A stretch of DNA of 64,000 bases, taken from positions 18,347,786 through 18,411,785 of the forward strand of contig QCXZ01000041.1 in NCBI GenBank assembly GCA_025024175.1. Direction: 5' to 3'. A model generated the notes under the pieces. It was not told the origin of the DNA and ran no database searches. It saw only the letters and a list, made by a program, of their open reading frames with translations. Made by a program: the position numbers and the translations under genes. This stretch comes from Rhyzopertha dominica. Taxonomy: Eukaryota > Arthropoda > Insecta > Coleoptera > Bostrichidae. Position 1 is the first letter of the stretch, and every line of letters begins with the position of its first letter. Positions 1-11,711 of this stretch are shown here, piece after piece.

Positions 1-1317
1 TAACTAAAACAATTGACTTGCTTTTACATGAGATCTAAGGAAGGACTACGTTGTGAGACAGTTTTTTGTTTTTGATAGGATATAAATGTTACTGTACCTT
101 TTAAGTAGTTAACGCGCGCCACAGTTTTGTAAATAAGGGGCCGCATACCAAGATTCGTTTAGTGGCATTTACCCCTTAACTGCCCATGAGGAAAGCCCAT
201 AAACAACGCTCACTTTCAGCAGCCAGCCAGAAAAGATAAAAGGATCCACGTGTGCCACGCTCGCTATCTGCTAAACAAACATATCGATCCAAAGACTACG
301 CGAACCGCCTTGATTTTGACAAATGGATATTGTTCGGAACTGCCTTCATGAAGTTTCTTTGCGCTGACGGCTAAGATCAAAAGGGTACCTTTGCATAACG
401 TGAAAAGTGGCCGTCCGGGACGAAACGTAAATATTTGCCAGCCGGAGAAACGGGCCGGGCTCCGAAAGCAAGGCTAATGCGTTTTAAGAGCGCAAGTATT
501 ATATTTCATAGGACATAACACCCAAAAGCTCTCAGCCGTTGTACTCCGGGCTGTCAATTAATATAATGGGCTTAATTTATTGTCTATGCAGAATACGCCG
601 GCCATAATTAATAGAGAAGTATGCAGGTCGAATTCCGATACATCGTTAATCCTGACATTGTGCCATTTTTCAATTTTTGTACTAGTTGCATGCTGCCCGC
701 GTTTAATTAAAATGCTTCCCTTGGACGTTGAAAAATGATGTCCTGTTGTGGGTTTTAGATGATCGCCAAATGAATGCAGGTTATGATATGACATGAGAAG
801 AAACGTCAGCAACGTATAACGCAGCCTGGCCTTTTATAACAAAAACGATATCTACGTCTTAACGTAAGAAAACATGGCGCTTCTGAAAACGTTATTAAAA
901 ATAAGGGAATCCTGAAGTTATAACATATTATAACCTTTATAAAACGTACTGTAATTGCATGGTAGTGACAAGCTGATGACAACTTATTAAGACAAAAAAA
1001 ATGGATGAATGGGTACGTTCTCTACTATACAGTTACAATCCAGCTTCTTCCGGGAAGCGTTGTTAAATTAATTTATATCTTGATCGCTAATTCTAATAAA
1101 ATCTTTAATGGAAATACATATGAGTGTTAAAAACACTTTCAACAATAAAATCTGTGTAGGACTGATTCCATCTACACGACACAGTTAATAGTGATTTATA
1201 GCTCCAACAGATTGATCCGTAATAGGACAAAATTAAACCTAACTTATATTACTAACAAAGGATAATAATAATCTTTAGACGACACTTTCAAAATCTTTAC
1301 ACGGCAATCCAAGCTGC
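1..1317. other. Unassigned DNA, GC-richer first 500 bases
   Basis: No coding region or repeat was recognised. Roughly the first 500 bases are visibly richer in G and C than what follows, with several GC-rich words and few long A/T runs, which in an AT-rich genome can mark old unique sequence or a regulatory stretch. From about 560 onward the sequence returns to ordinary AT-rich DNA. The one open frame there (minus, 558-812) matches nothing I know and is not supported. Confidence 0.4.
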
Positions 1318-1943
1318 GCACGATGGCACCGGTGATCCTAATATAAGACGATTGTCCTGAAAGGATATTTGACAGAAAATGGATAGGCGATATAGGTCTA
1401 TACTACCCTACACGCTCGCCGGATCTAACACCATTAGACTTTTTTGTATGGAATTATGTAAACAAAGTTTGCGCAGATCCGGTGACCATAGAAGATGACA
1501 TGAAAGCGAGAGTTCACCTTCCAATACGCTACCCCCTAAACTGTGAACAGGTTTTGTAGGTAATGGGAATATTTTTTTTAACAGCTGATTAAACTGCATA
1601 ACTAAGAGACCTAATTATTGCAATGNTGAAGTTATTAGTTTTTGACATTGATAAAACAANCGTTATTAAATAAAGATACAAATCTTCAAAAGGTATACAT
1701 TTTCTAACGTTCAACACCCATTCATTTTTTCATAGCATACTCTATGGGTAGATGAGTGGTTGATGGATGCATATTTTCAGAAGACTAGTGTTTCCATGAA
1801 AACTGCTGGTGTTAGCTGAACATTACCTTATATCAATCGATTCAGAATAAGATTTTGTTCGAATGATGAAAACAAGAATAGGTCGTTCCATTTCAAATAA
1901 AAAAAAGATTATATAAACTGCGCAATAAATTTTCAACACCCTG
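1318..1943 (+). pseudogene. Tc1/mariner-like transposase C-terminal remnant with 3' transposon end
   Basis: Reading forward from 1377, the frame gives WIGDIG, then TRSPDLTPLDFFVWNYV and a short charged tail, ending at a TAG at 1557-1559. W-I-G-x-x-G followed by S-P-D-L-T-P-L-D-F-F is the hallmark of the C-terminal catalytic part of Tc1/mariner-superfamily transposases, and D in this block is normally the last catalytic acid in the mariner-type arrangement. Upstream (1318-1376) a different frame shows a decayed D-G-x-x block and stops, so at least one frameshift is present. Downstream, 1923-1943 reads as the outer end of such an element: in reverse it begins CAGGGTGTTGAAAATTTATT, flanked by TA. 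Only the C-terminal end of the gene remains. It is non-functional. Confidence 0.75.
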
Positions 1944-1945
1944 TA

Positions 1946-2253
1946 AAATTTATCTAAAAAATTTAGCATATTTGTAGGAAACATTACAAATAGTGTAATT
2001 ATCCGGATATTAAGTTATTAAGAGTTTAATATTTTCCACAAAAACTATAAGATCTCTTTGGAACCAACAGAAACCGAAATAATACTTTTATAAAGAATGC
2101 TTATGGAATTTACCAAACAATTAAAAAGTACAACTACATGTATTTTAACTTTTTAAATTTTATACTTCCGGTATAACCAGCGATGAAATAAATACAAAAA
2201 TATTTTAGTTCGTGCCTACAACTGAAGTGTCTTCACAAATTTTCAAATATACA
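1946..2253. other. AT-rich DNA, nothing recognised
   Basis: No gene, repeat or RNA signature was found between the transposon end and the ML-like exon. Confidence 0.4.
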
Positions 2254-2425
2254 CTATCTCAATTTGCTTTTTTGCAAACACACTGTATGGATACTATTTA
2301 TAGCTATGGTTGTATTTAATTGTACGTTCTTTGCAATTCCTGTAGATAAAATTAATTTCCATGTAACAACAACATTGTCTGACCGACTTACAATGCATTT
2401 ACTATCCTCTAAGCATTGCATATTA
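2254..2425 (-). CDS. Possible exon of an ML-domain (NPC2/MD-2-like) lipid-binding protein
   Basis: On the minus strand a strong splice-acceptor-like signal (a run of T then CAG, ending at 2426) is followed by an open frame to a TAG at 2254. The translation starts NMQCLEDSKC and continues through IVSRSDNVVVTWKL. Two cysteines five residues apart, followed by a [S/G]-x-N-V-x-V-x-x-x-[L/F] beta strand and a second hydrophobic strand, resemble the start of the ML domain of secreted NPC2-like sterol-binding proteins, which are often amplified in tandem in insects. A related piece lies at 13575-13687 in the same orientation. The signal peptide exon and the C-terminal exon were not found, no clear splice donor closes this exon, and the last residues look non-homologous, so it may itself be a pseudo-exon. 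The family call is by pattern and uncertain. Confidence 0.35.
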
Positions 2426-3354
2426 CTGAAAAAAAATTGATTACCAGCAAAGGAAAGAATTGAAAGGACCCAGATCAGAACCCTGGGGTACCCTCGACCT
2501 CGCTGTATGTAGAAGTGCACCACAACGGTTACAAGCAACAGTTTGCTTATGATCGTGTAATTTCGTCCCAATTTTAATTAATCAGCTCAATTTATTTGAT
2601 GAAACCACGCACGGTAATTATTGCCTTTATTGTGAAGCAGGTGTCCCACTAATAGTGCTTCTAGAAAATTGCCGCAAGATACCGTAATTCAGATAACAAA
2701 TAAAAGATACTTATTAATAATATTATATAGTACTAGATACTATTTTAATTATCCGATAGTAATTGAACTAATTCTGCGTCACATTATGTTCAATTTTTTG
2801 TCCTATCTTCAATTATGAGGGTGGGGGTGCTGCAAAATAATTTGATTTTGAAACTGCTGCAATGACTACGCCATCTCGCGGCAATTTTATACACTAAACA
2901 TTTTCCACCAATTTCTCATTAAACGGGTAGGTAAAGGCAAAGTCTGATAAGGACACGTTATGTGTATTTGTAAAACTAAATTAACAGGTGGGCCACTAAC
3001 AATCTCGCTTTTGTCATTGTAATAGCAGTATAATTAACGTTAATATTAGAAATGGTATGTTTTAGCTTATATCAATTATTACAGTATTTATGATTAACAA
3101 TTGTTAATGAACTGATTCCAGCCGATTTTGACTCGCAATTGTTTGGTTAATGGATTTGCATGCACGTACCGAAGACAGAGCATCATTTCCCCGTTAAAAT
3201 TCTATAGCGGTGGACCTCAGAACAGATGCTTATGTACGCAAATTACACCCAGCACACTTTTTCTTAGGTAATTGAATAAATCATGATTTCCTGAATAAAA
3301 GTGTTCCTTTCACCCACATATGTGCGTTTGTTTATAAAAAAAAAGCCGTCACTA
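2426..3354. other. AT-rich DNA, nothing recognised
   Basis: No supported gene or mobile element. The sequence is low complexity in places. Confidence 0.35.
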
Positions 3355-3800
3355 TTTTGCCGCAGGCAAACGAGTTGAATTCGGTGAAGAGCGAGCGACC
3401 GATGATTAAATTAACACCGCGCTTTCACCTGCCACAAACAGAGTCGGCATGTGACAGCCGCCCATTGTCCACCACCGAAGCGAAGGTTCTTCGACAAAAC
3501 CCAAACGTGCCAAACTTTTCACTCGGCAACTTCAGAGCTGAAAGCGTTGGCTTTGTTAAATGCCATTGGCGAAAGCCACATTCGGTACACACACACACAA
3601 AAAAGCGTTACAGTGAAACGCCTCGTCGGCATATCTCCCTTCGCGTTTAAATATAGCACGGCTCAATGCAAATGGAAATGTTATCGATGGCCAACTGAAA
3701 TAACGAGTCTTTTATCTTACAACGCAGGAACTGGTGAAACGCTAGAAAAGGAAAAGATCGAAGCGTGGGACGCAGGGAACGCAGCATGATGAGTCGGGAG
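3355..3800. other. GC-richer island with overlapping open frames
   Basis: This block stands out from its AT-rich surroundings. Two overlapping forward frames stay open for 97 and 112 codons (3357-3650 and 3451-3789), but neither has a recognisable domain, and openness is expected where stop-codon-forming A/T triplets are rarer. A short CA repeat lies near 3585-3600. It could be an old unique exon, a promoter-like region or an unrecognised repeat; no function is claimed. Confidence 0.3.
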
Positions 3801-6541
3801 AAGAAAAAACGGAGATACAATTTCGTATAAACTCGATTGATGAAACATTCAATTACGACTGTATGAGAGCTTCCTCTTATCGAAAAAACGGAAAATAATT
3901 TTATTTAAGAAAAATATGATTCCAAAAATAATGCCAACGCTGACATAAGTAAATCGCACTGCGCAGCGTGAGCAGGAGAAATACTGCATTTCCACACAGC
4001 CAAGTCGTACATAATATGATTTAAAAAAATTACTGACAATTTAAACTATATGGACGTATTCCACATCTAAGTTCCCTTTCAAATAAATAAATCTTCAGTA
4101 GCGACTGCTTGCAATTTCAACTTATAAAACACTGGTGTCAGCAGTCTCTTGCAAAATATTAATGTGGCTTTTTAGTTTAGTTTGATAGCCAATTAAACTA
4201 ATACTAAATAGAGTAGTAGAGGTATAAAAAACTTTTAGTATTGTCAAATGTTCCGACTTTGTCTTCTGAAACTTTCCTAAGGAATTACATTTACAAATGA
4301 TATATGTTAAACACTAAACCTAACGGTGGTGCAGTAGCTTTAGTGTTCTATCAATTTAACATAAGAATTTCTTTAAGAAATACATTCTTCATTGTTTACC
4401 AAACCCCAGACGATGTCCAATTTGAGTCACGTTAGGCACGCGCATACACGTGTATACCATTATGAGTCCATTTGACTTGTCTCTTGCCTCGTTAGCCACT
4501 GGCCTTTACAATCATTTGAATAATTTTTCGTATTTAAACAATATGGACTTCCAAATAAATTAGGAGTTTCTTCAATTAGTCAAATTTTTCCCGATATAGA
4601 ATGTATAGATAGAAGAAAATAACCCACATTTGTGGCGTCACTGATCTAAGGAAATCTCAGAAACAATAATCATCTACAGTTAACTAAATAACGAGAAGAA
4701 ATAAATCACACAAATAACAGAAACCTGTGAGTTGATGAATATGCCAGTTGATTTACCTAATAAGCGATATAATTTCCTACTAGCCTAGGGTGTAAAATAA
4801 AATCGTATATATTAAAGAGCGATTCAAGATAAAACAGTAGGGCAAGTTCCTAGCTACTTGAGATTACTTTGACTAAAGCAACACCAGAAACAAAAAGTAA
4901 AGATACATCAATGATAATATTTAACCTCGTACATGTAACTGTTTACTGCTAGCTATCATGTTTAAAAAGTTTTGAAAGTTTAAAGGCACGAAAAGCATCT
5001 GCATACTACTTTATGGACTACATATTCAATACTGATAGCTGAACTCACCGTTTGCTAAAATGCTGCTTGTCTGAATTCTGTCGACCTCAAGTATTAGAGC
5101 TTCTAGTAGAAAGCACGAAAAATACTGACAATGATAGTACTTTAGATTACCAAACGCTAAGGCATACATAGGACATTGTTTTATAAGCTATGCTCTGTGC
5201 TAGCAGACTCAGAAGCAGATATTCTAAGGATTAAAAACCATACAGGGTGGAAATAAAAAATGTAGTAAAAGTTTATGTAAGGAAGTCTTAAGAAAATGAG
5301 AAAATATTCTGGGTAAAGGTTCTTATATATATAAAATATTCATTCACAATACTTTCAAATAACTATTTTCATCTGTAGCAAATTGTGAAAACGATCACGT
5401 CAACAAATGTTAAGTTGAAGTTTTAATTTCTTAAATTTTTTGTTGTGGTTCGAATTGTTTTTTTATTAATTTTCTTTTTATATTTCATGGAGTCCCTACT
5501 CTTTGCTGATATTCTATTCTGAACAACTATTTTATGTCAGGTTTAGTAGTACAAAGGCCAAATAAGATGACTTATAATTCTTTGTTCTATGTAACGACAG
5601 CTACCTAGTGTTGGTTAAAACCTACCACTGTTTGCTTTTCTTGTCTCTTTTGTGTTCCATATTAAGGTGTCCTTTCTACAGAACCCAATGACGTACCTTG
5701 GCGAAAGGTTCAATGAATTAAATTCGCCCAGTCAGGAGGCTCCTGATTATATTATTTTATTTTATTCATTTTTATTTTTTATATAATAATGTCATTACCT
5801 TAGTCGCGATCAAAAGTATTGCAAGCAGTTCGTAAAAGTAAACTTCTCTTTGTGCCTTAAAACTGCTAAGAGGAAGTTACTTCTTCATAAATAATTTGTG
5901 CTAGCCAGGTTATTTAAATATGTTGCGTAAAATGACAACTCAGCAGAATGCAGCGTGCTGCAATACCTGATTGTCTGGTGCTGTTTTAAATAATTTACCT
6001 ATTCCATTCTTTCTAATAAGGGAGAAAATGAAACAGTTCTCAGAAGGCTTGTCACAGTTACGTGTCAAAGAGAATACCTTATGAAACAGCGCGCTCTTAA
6101 AAACATTGAAGTAATAAAATATTCATCGAATGCAAAATGGATCGGGCCTTTGCTCTAGACAAGCCACGAATGATTAAATAGGCGGAGAGGTACAGGCCGC
6201 CGGACCGGTCGACTGATTATTTCGTACAAAGGCAGGAAAATGTTTGTTATTCAGGCCGAATCGAAAGTACAATTTTCATTATACACTCGATCTCCCCGGG
6301 GGTCGGCCACAGCACAATGTCTCCAAATCATAGACCCTGGAGTCGGTCTTTCAGAATCTTGAGCAACGGCGTACGATCTCTGGAGCTTAGTATTCGGCTC
6401 TGTGGTAAGACACGTACAGCACATAAAATTGACAAAGTCGACTTCAAAACTTAGGCTTTCTCGAAGCAGTCGATCGAACTTTGGCCGCATGTGACTCCTC
6501 TAGCATTTTAAGTGAAAACACAATAGCTACTGTCAACAAAA
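3801..6541. other. Mostly AT-rich DNA, no gene seen
   Basis: No coding region was supported. A lone TACAGGGTGG word near 5243 resembles the outer end of Tc1/mariner-type elements but has no visible partner. A GC-richer patch at about 6180-6500 holds a 79-codon minus frame with no recognisable domain and no codon bias. Confidence 0.35.
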
Positions 6542-6668
6542 TACAGGGTTTTTATAAATAAATCGTATCGTGCCACTAGTGCGGCGTTCATTTCTTAATT
6601 CTTTGTGCCGCCTCTTTGTAACTGCTACCAAGCTACAATAAGCACAATATACTATTCAATGTCATATA

Positions 6669-7310
6669 CAGGGTCCGCCACTTAAAACTCCCCAGGCTCG
6701 TATTTTCGCTACTTTTTAGGTACAACCTTAAGTTATACATGAAATTGTAGGTCTTTTTAAACTCTTTAAAAAAACGAAACCCTGCGATGAGGCTAGTTTG
6801 GTTTTCTACATCACGCACTAGCCTCATCGCAGTGTTTCGTTTCCTAGCCTCTCTCTCTGTAGAACGAACTTTGCATTTTATTTATTTAAAAGTTACTCCA
6901 AATTTTGGGGTTTTGTGTGCAGCGATGGGTATGTAGGCATAATTTTTACCGTAATAAACTACTAAAGTAATACTTAAAATATTCCGAAAAACACTATTTA
7001 CAAAAATGGGGGCGAGTAGTTTTTCTTGTTTTTCACTATGAAGGAGTAAAAATTACGCATACATGGTAAATACACAAATTGAAGAAAATAAAAGCCGGCA
7101 TCCAACTATAAAGCAATATATTATACGGGGTAAGGTTAAAAGTATTTTTACAAAAATCAACTTTATTTGCAAAATATAATCTGCAAAAAAATTTTTTTGA
7201 CACCAAATATTTTATTTTTAAAGAGTTTAAAAAGACCTACAATTAGACATATAACTTAAGGTTGTACCTAAAAAAATACGAGCCTGGGGAGTTTTAGGTG
7301 GCGGACCCTG
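6669..7310. mobile_element. MITE nested inside copy A, about 100-bp inverted repeats
   Basis: The two ends are near-identical inverted repeats for roughly 100 bases, beginning CAGGGTCCGCCAC and including CTCCCCAGGCTCGTATTTT. TA sits at both borders (6667-6668 and 7311-7312). It interrupts MITE copy A, so it is the younger insertion. There is no open frame resembling a transposase. The TA duplication and the CAGGG start fit the Tc1/mariner superfamily. Confidence 0.85.
6774..6840. repeat. Long perfect-like hairpin inside the nested MITE
   Basis: Bases 6774-6796 pair with 6818-6840 over 23 positions with a single mismatch, leaving a 21-base loop. The stem includes CTGCGATGAGGCTAG. It lies just inside the left terminal repeat of the 642-bp MITE and has no counterpart in its right half, so it is an asymmetric addition. 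It may be a cruciform-prone palindrome or a source of a small hairpin RNA if transcribed. Confidence 0.75.
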
Positions 7311-7999
7311 TATGTACTGAAATTTTCGGATAAAGTTATAGGCTGAAATTGCCGATTTTATAAAGATTTTCCAACAATTTACAGTTATATTTTCCTTTTA
7401 ACTTGCCTGTAGGAAGCTACAAGTTACTTTAACATACACAACCCCCTTTTGCCACCGTCACCGACTTCCAGGCATGGCTTTATAAATATGATCATTTTCA
7501 CAAATTTGAAAGCCTTCGCAGTCAGTCTCGGTCTTCTCTATTTTAATGTTTGCTCAATTTAGTTGATTACAATTTCTAGATTAGAAAACTTCCCCGTAAA
7601 ATACACGGTACCCCTGTAGTGCAGCTTACGTCACTGCCACTTAACTGTGAATTTTACCATTACGTCAGGCTACAAACATCTTTTAGTTCATCACAGTACA
7701 ATTTCACAGGTTTACTATTGTAATACTATAACATAAAAGTTATATGAAACCATGTCGCTTCACAACTCTAAAACCTGAGCTTTCTCCAAACGTAAAGTTA
7801 ATTATCCTACAGAACAGTACAGCATATACATATTAAAAATACACACTCCCACCCAATTTTTCAGATATAAATATATCAAATAATTCAATAATCGGCAGAT
7901 GACAAGTAAGTGTCAAAGCAAAAGTTATGTTCACATTTCTGAGAAGTGGCGAATTTCCATAAGCGCCTAGATGCATTAATTATTTATAGAAACCCTGTA

Positions 8000-9615
8000 C
8001 TATTCCAATCGAGTAAGTAAACTTATTCCTAGATTGAGCTCATCCTTGTAATAAAACACCATGTCAATCCATTTTCGTTTGACTCTTTTTTGTATTTAAG
8101 CAGGTTACTCAACAATAAGGATCGGTCTGTTACTCAAACTGAACCGCATCATACTAGTGATTGTGCGTCCTGATCCTATTATCTACACCGACAAATACAA
8201 ACAGCTCTGGATGCGACCTCCTAACTTGAGTACTGAGTCAAAGCAAATTGATGCGCACACTAGACACTTGATACCCAATCAGTGCGATACGTATTAAGGG
8301 GTATGACACAAATACCGTATCCCACTTCTGAACTGAGTGCTTCGCGGAAGGCTGAATAAGCAGTGCCCATGCTAATTATACGTAAACATTGGACGTGTAC
8401 ACTAATTAATTAATTTGCCCTCTTTAATTCTGATCATTAGCCAAATATTGAAGCACAGACAAGCGACATCATATCCTCTAGTAATACCAGCAATACCAAT
8501 ACTATCAGTCCATTAAATGTGTAAATCAATAAATCCACGAGGAGTGTATTATTGTCACTAACTTTTACCCATAAGTACCATTAACTGGGCCGATCAAAGT
8601 TGGAATAACAAAAATTATTTTACCTGCTGATAAGTATGCGCTTCTCTAATTGAAATCTTGAGAGTAAAGATAATTCAAAACTTTATCAAAATTACTAAGT
8701 TTGATAAACGGAATCGAAACGGATAATCGAAAGCAAAATGACTTTCTATTACCTTAGTTCCCAATATATTAGTGCGCAAAGACGCAGAACGAAACAATAT
8801 AGAGTTTTAGCAGTTTAATTACATGACAAAGCAATAATGTCCCACAGTTAAAAATAAAAAAAAAACTAAGAGTTGATTGCAGAAAAGAAATTAGAATACA
8901 TAGTGCATGTACTTTAAAAATAAATAAGTCGAAAATGAAACGCTACAAACGCAAAATGGACTTCTACAAAACTAATTTGACAAATTTAATAAACAACGTT
9001 TCCAGGCAGAATTAATTATAAAATCAAGAAAAACGTACAGACTGATTCTAATTTCTTCTAGACGGATATATACAAAATACAAATATCTGTTGTTGCATCC
9101 AAAAAAAACATTACCGGTCTGAAAAGGGTCTAAAAGTAAAACATTTACTTGAAAACACAATGTTTAATTATGCAATTGTCAAACTCGAAGGACTTACAAT
9201 AATTAAAAATGGAAATAGCTGTAATACAATTATGGGTTTTAATACATTTTTTCTACTCTTTTTGTGCAACCCTGTAAATGTGGAAATCTAACTTGAAGTT
9301 AAGTATAACTTCAGTGTTATGTTAAATAATGCGACATACGAAGCAGCAACAATAGGCAAATTTTCTACGGCCGAGAAGAAGTAATAGTATTTGAAAAGTA
9401 GGTTTTTTTTTCTAATAAGTTACGAATGTACATGTGCAGTTAGTATTACATACATATAATGCAATGTAATTATTCACTAAAATTTAAAAAATATACATTA
9501 TTGAAAAACATATATTTTAAAGTAAAGTAGTATTGATCGCGCTTCCACAAAAAGTTATTCTGTCTTAAAATGACATGAGGTTTTTTTGCTTAAGCTGTAT
9601 AAAAGTTCTTACATT
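8000..9615. other. AT-rich DNA, nothing recognised
   Basis: No gene or repeat boundaries were found. A 62-codon minus frame at 8972-9160 has no features of a real protein. Confidence 0.35.
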
Positions 9616-10258
9616 TATTATTATTATTATTATTTATTTCTCGTCCTTAGATGGACGGTGCTCTCCTAATGTCACGGGCTAAACAGCCAAGGTTGAAGTC
9701 AGGTTTAAGCGGCCTGGGTAGTTATTCAATAATCACTCCTCGTAGTATATTGCAGGTGTCCAATATAACCGATTTTTGAATAGCAACGAAGAGGTTTTTC
9801 CGAAGACCAAGACTGCTAATGGCCTGCTTAAGTTGCGTCGCCAAGTCCATATATTTGTTGATCTTTTCCGAGTGTGCATTTTGAAGGTTGGTAGTTATTG
9901 TTATGGCGATGTCAATCAAAAATGCACATCTCATATTTTTCTCCAAGAGTTTTATGTCTGGTCTATTGTGGGGAACTGACTCATCCGTAACTATTATTCT
10001 ATCCCAATAGAGACGAGCATCGTTACTTTCAAGGGCCGGTTCTGGGTGGTATTTATAGTATAGAGGTGTTTCATTTAAATACGAGCTTATGATTACCATC
10101 AAGCAGGATTTTGCAAAGCCGTAGTTTTTCCTGGAGTTTTCTCTACTAAAAATATGAAAATTAAAAAGGAAGAAATTAGTAGAGTCATTTGCCATTTGAG
10201 ATGACTCCATATATGGGAGGATCCACGATCTAGCTAGGAATTCGTTTTGAATTAGCAT
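9616..10258 (-). mobile_element. 3' end of a non-LTR retrotransposon (C-terminal ORF and ATT tail)
   Basis: A 178-codon minus frame (10258 to 9722) contains YYKYHPEPALESNDARLYWD, then VPHNRPDIKLLEK and AFLIDIAI, EKINKYMDLATQ, and a C-terminal VILDTCNILRG. R-P-D-I followed about 15 residues later by I-D-I-A resembles the PD-(D/E)xK-type region at the C-terminus of some non-LTR elements (R2/R4-like restriction-type endonuclease region); that assignment is by recollection of the family pattern. Downstream on the same strand the sequence ends in an (AAT)n run at 9616-9640, a typical 3' tail. The reverse transcriptase domain is absent, as in 5'-truncated copies. The part of the frame around residues 20-60 looks less conserved. 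Confidence 0.6.
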
Positions 10259-10640
10259 TGACTAGATACTTGATACCTATCAAGAAAGACGCGAAAAAAA
10301 TATGCATTAGGGAATAGCAAGCTTTACGCCATAGATGATGAAGGACCAACAATTGCCCTGATGAGCTATAATGATAGCGAAATAGATCTATCTGCAGTTG
10401 GTTGCGATGCAGACAGCACATGCATTTTAATGTATGTCGGTTTTGCCCGCTTGCAAAAAGTGCCGTGAGGGCCTGCTGTCAAATTGAAGTATGCAGGTGC
10501 ATGCCAATTTGTCAGACCACAGGTCACTTCCTTTAGGGAGTAGATCCCATAATGGCAGCTAGGTGGCTTTGTCATCATGTCAGTGTAATGCTGACAGATG
10601 GCATTGCCATCTAAATTCTTACTTATATTTATGCAAAGTT
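10259..10640 (-). other. Possible upstream continuation of the non-LTR fragment
   Basis: Minus-strand frames of 63 and 70 codons (10421-10230 and 10578-10366) sit directly upstream of the non-LTR 3' end and the base composition is similar. Neither shows a domain I can name, and the frame changes at least once, so this could be decayed 5' sequence of the same element or unrelated DNA. Confidence 0.25.
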
Positions 10641-11534
10641 TGAATTCAGTTCAGTTTTACCTCTCACGCAGATAGGTTACACATGCTACTTTAGTCCTGC
10701 TCGCAATGTAATGTACAGTCAAAAAGTTTAGGAGTAGTGCTCAAGATGTAGTTTCGCCTAGTCGTTTTGATGTATTTCACATTGATTTCGGGTTAGTCAC
10801 ACTTCCCCCTACCTGTCTCGAAATGGTTAATCTGGCGTTAATTAAGACAAAATGGATAAGATTTCTGAAGATTAGTATAACAGAAATAGTACACATTTTT
10901 GTCAGAAACGCTGTTATTTGTAATTATTTTGTATATACAACGAGCTACCTGAAATTGCTAAATTATTGCGGCCTATACATAGTATTTGGTGCCACAATAG
11001 TAGTAGTATAATATAATGAAGAAACAGTAAAATAAACAAACTAATATTTTAATGTTGACTTGTAGTGCAACTGACATCAAACATTTCTTTGCTTTTAAAG
11101 AATAAAGTTTGGTGTGCACATTGCTCGATACATCGTCCCTAAAAATAGAGGACGTATCCGAAAATTATGCCTCCCATTAAATTGATATTAAGCAAAGTCG
11201 TGCAGCTTAGCCACCGAACTCATGGGATTTTCTACATTACTAAATAAAGTATTTGCATAGTCTTTTCAGATATGCAGTATTAATGACATGAAACTTGCCG
11301 CAGAGAGCTTCTGACATAAATGTATAAATTGTGAATTTCGTTTAGATCAGCACGTTAAGTGAGTTCCTTCTGGTTTTACTTGTCATACCACAGTCTACAG
11401 ATTTAAAAACCCAAAGTCTGATATATGCAAAATGACAGAAGACCAAATTCCGAAGGTTTGTTACCACGTGGTTCAATTAATCCACTTATAGCGTTCCACT
11501 TCAACTGCACGCATCAGATTCGCACTAGGTAAGT
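10641..11534. other. AT-rich DNA, nothing recognised
   Basis: No supported gene or repeat lies in this stretch. It is the 3' flank of the candidate gene at 11535-11711. Confidence 0.35.
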
Positions 11535-11711
11535 TTAGGAGGACGATTCGCTATCCTCGTGCACTTTTGCAGGCTCCGGCAAGGTGTAAATCACGCGTCG
11601 CCTTTCAGGCCCCGCGACCATGTCCTGCTTCCCGCCCCTGGCGCACTGGTGAAGGTACTCGCACAGCTGATAGCACAAGAAACAAGCTCCGATGATCAGG
11701 AACGTTTCCAT
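11535..11711 (-). CDS. Candidate small single-pass membrane protein, 58 residues
   Basis: The ATG at 11711 is the first true ATG of the frame (context CTGAGATGG) and the frame ends at TAA, 11535-11537. The protein starts METFLIIGACFLCYQLCEYL, a hydrophobic cysteine-rich stretch fit for a signal anchor, followed by a basic and polar tail with GGKQD and a C-terminal acidic-serine end EDSESSS. By hand count about three quarters of third codon positions are G or C, whereas the surrounding window is clearly AT-rich; this is the strongest coding-bias signal seen here. The same frame stays open for 15 codons upstream without an ATG. It could be a complete small gene or the first exon of one whose stop is read instead of a donor; a forward-strand AG|GTAAGT at about 11527-11533 is on the other strand and so does not help. 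I do not recognise the family and assign no function. Confidence 0.4.
   Translation of the reverse strand: METFLIIGACFLCYQLCEYLHQCARGGKQDMVAGPERRRVIYTLPEPAKVHEDSESSS

Larger units (their letters stand above)
6544..7997. mobile_element. MITE family 1, copy A (TA-flanked, carries a nested insertion)
   Basis: The left end reads CAGGGTTTTTATAAATAA and the right end, read in reverse, CAGGGTTTCTATAAATAA, each bordered by TA (6542-6543 and 7998-7999), as expected for Tc1/mariner-type target duplication. No transposase is present, so it would have needed one in trans. Its left part (about 6600-6660, GTGCCGCCT then CTACCAAGCTACAATA) and right part (about 7785-7920) match copy B at 61343-61677, and its right terminus matches copy C at the window end, which shows it is a real repeat family. 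Without the nested 642-bp element it is about 810 bp. Confidence 0.8.
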
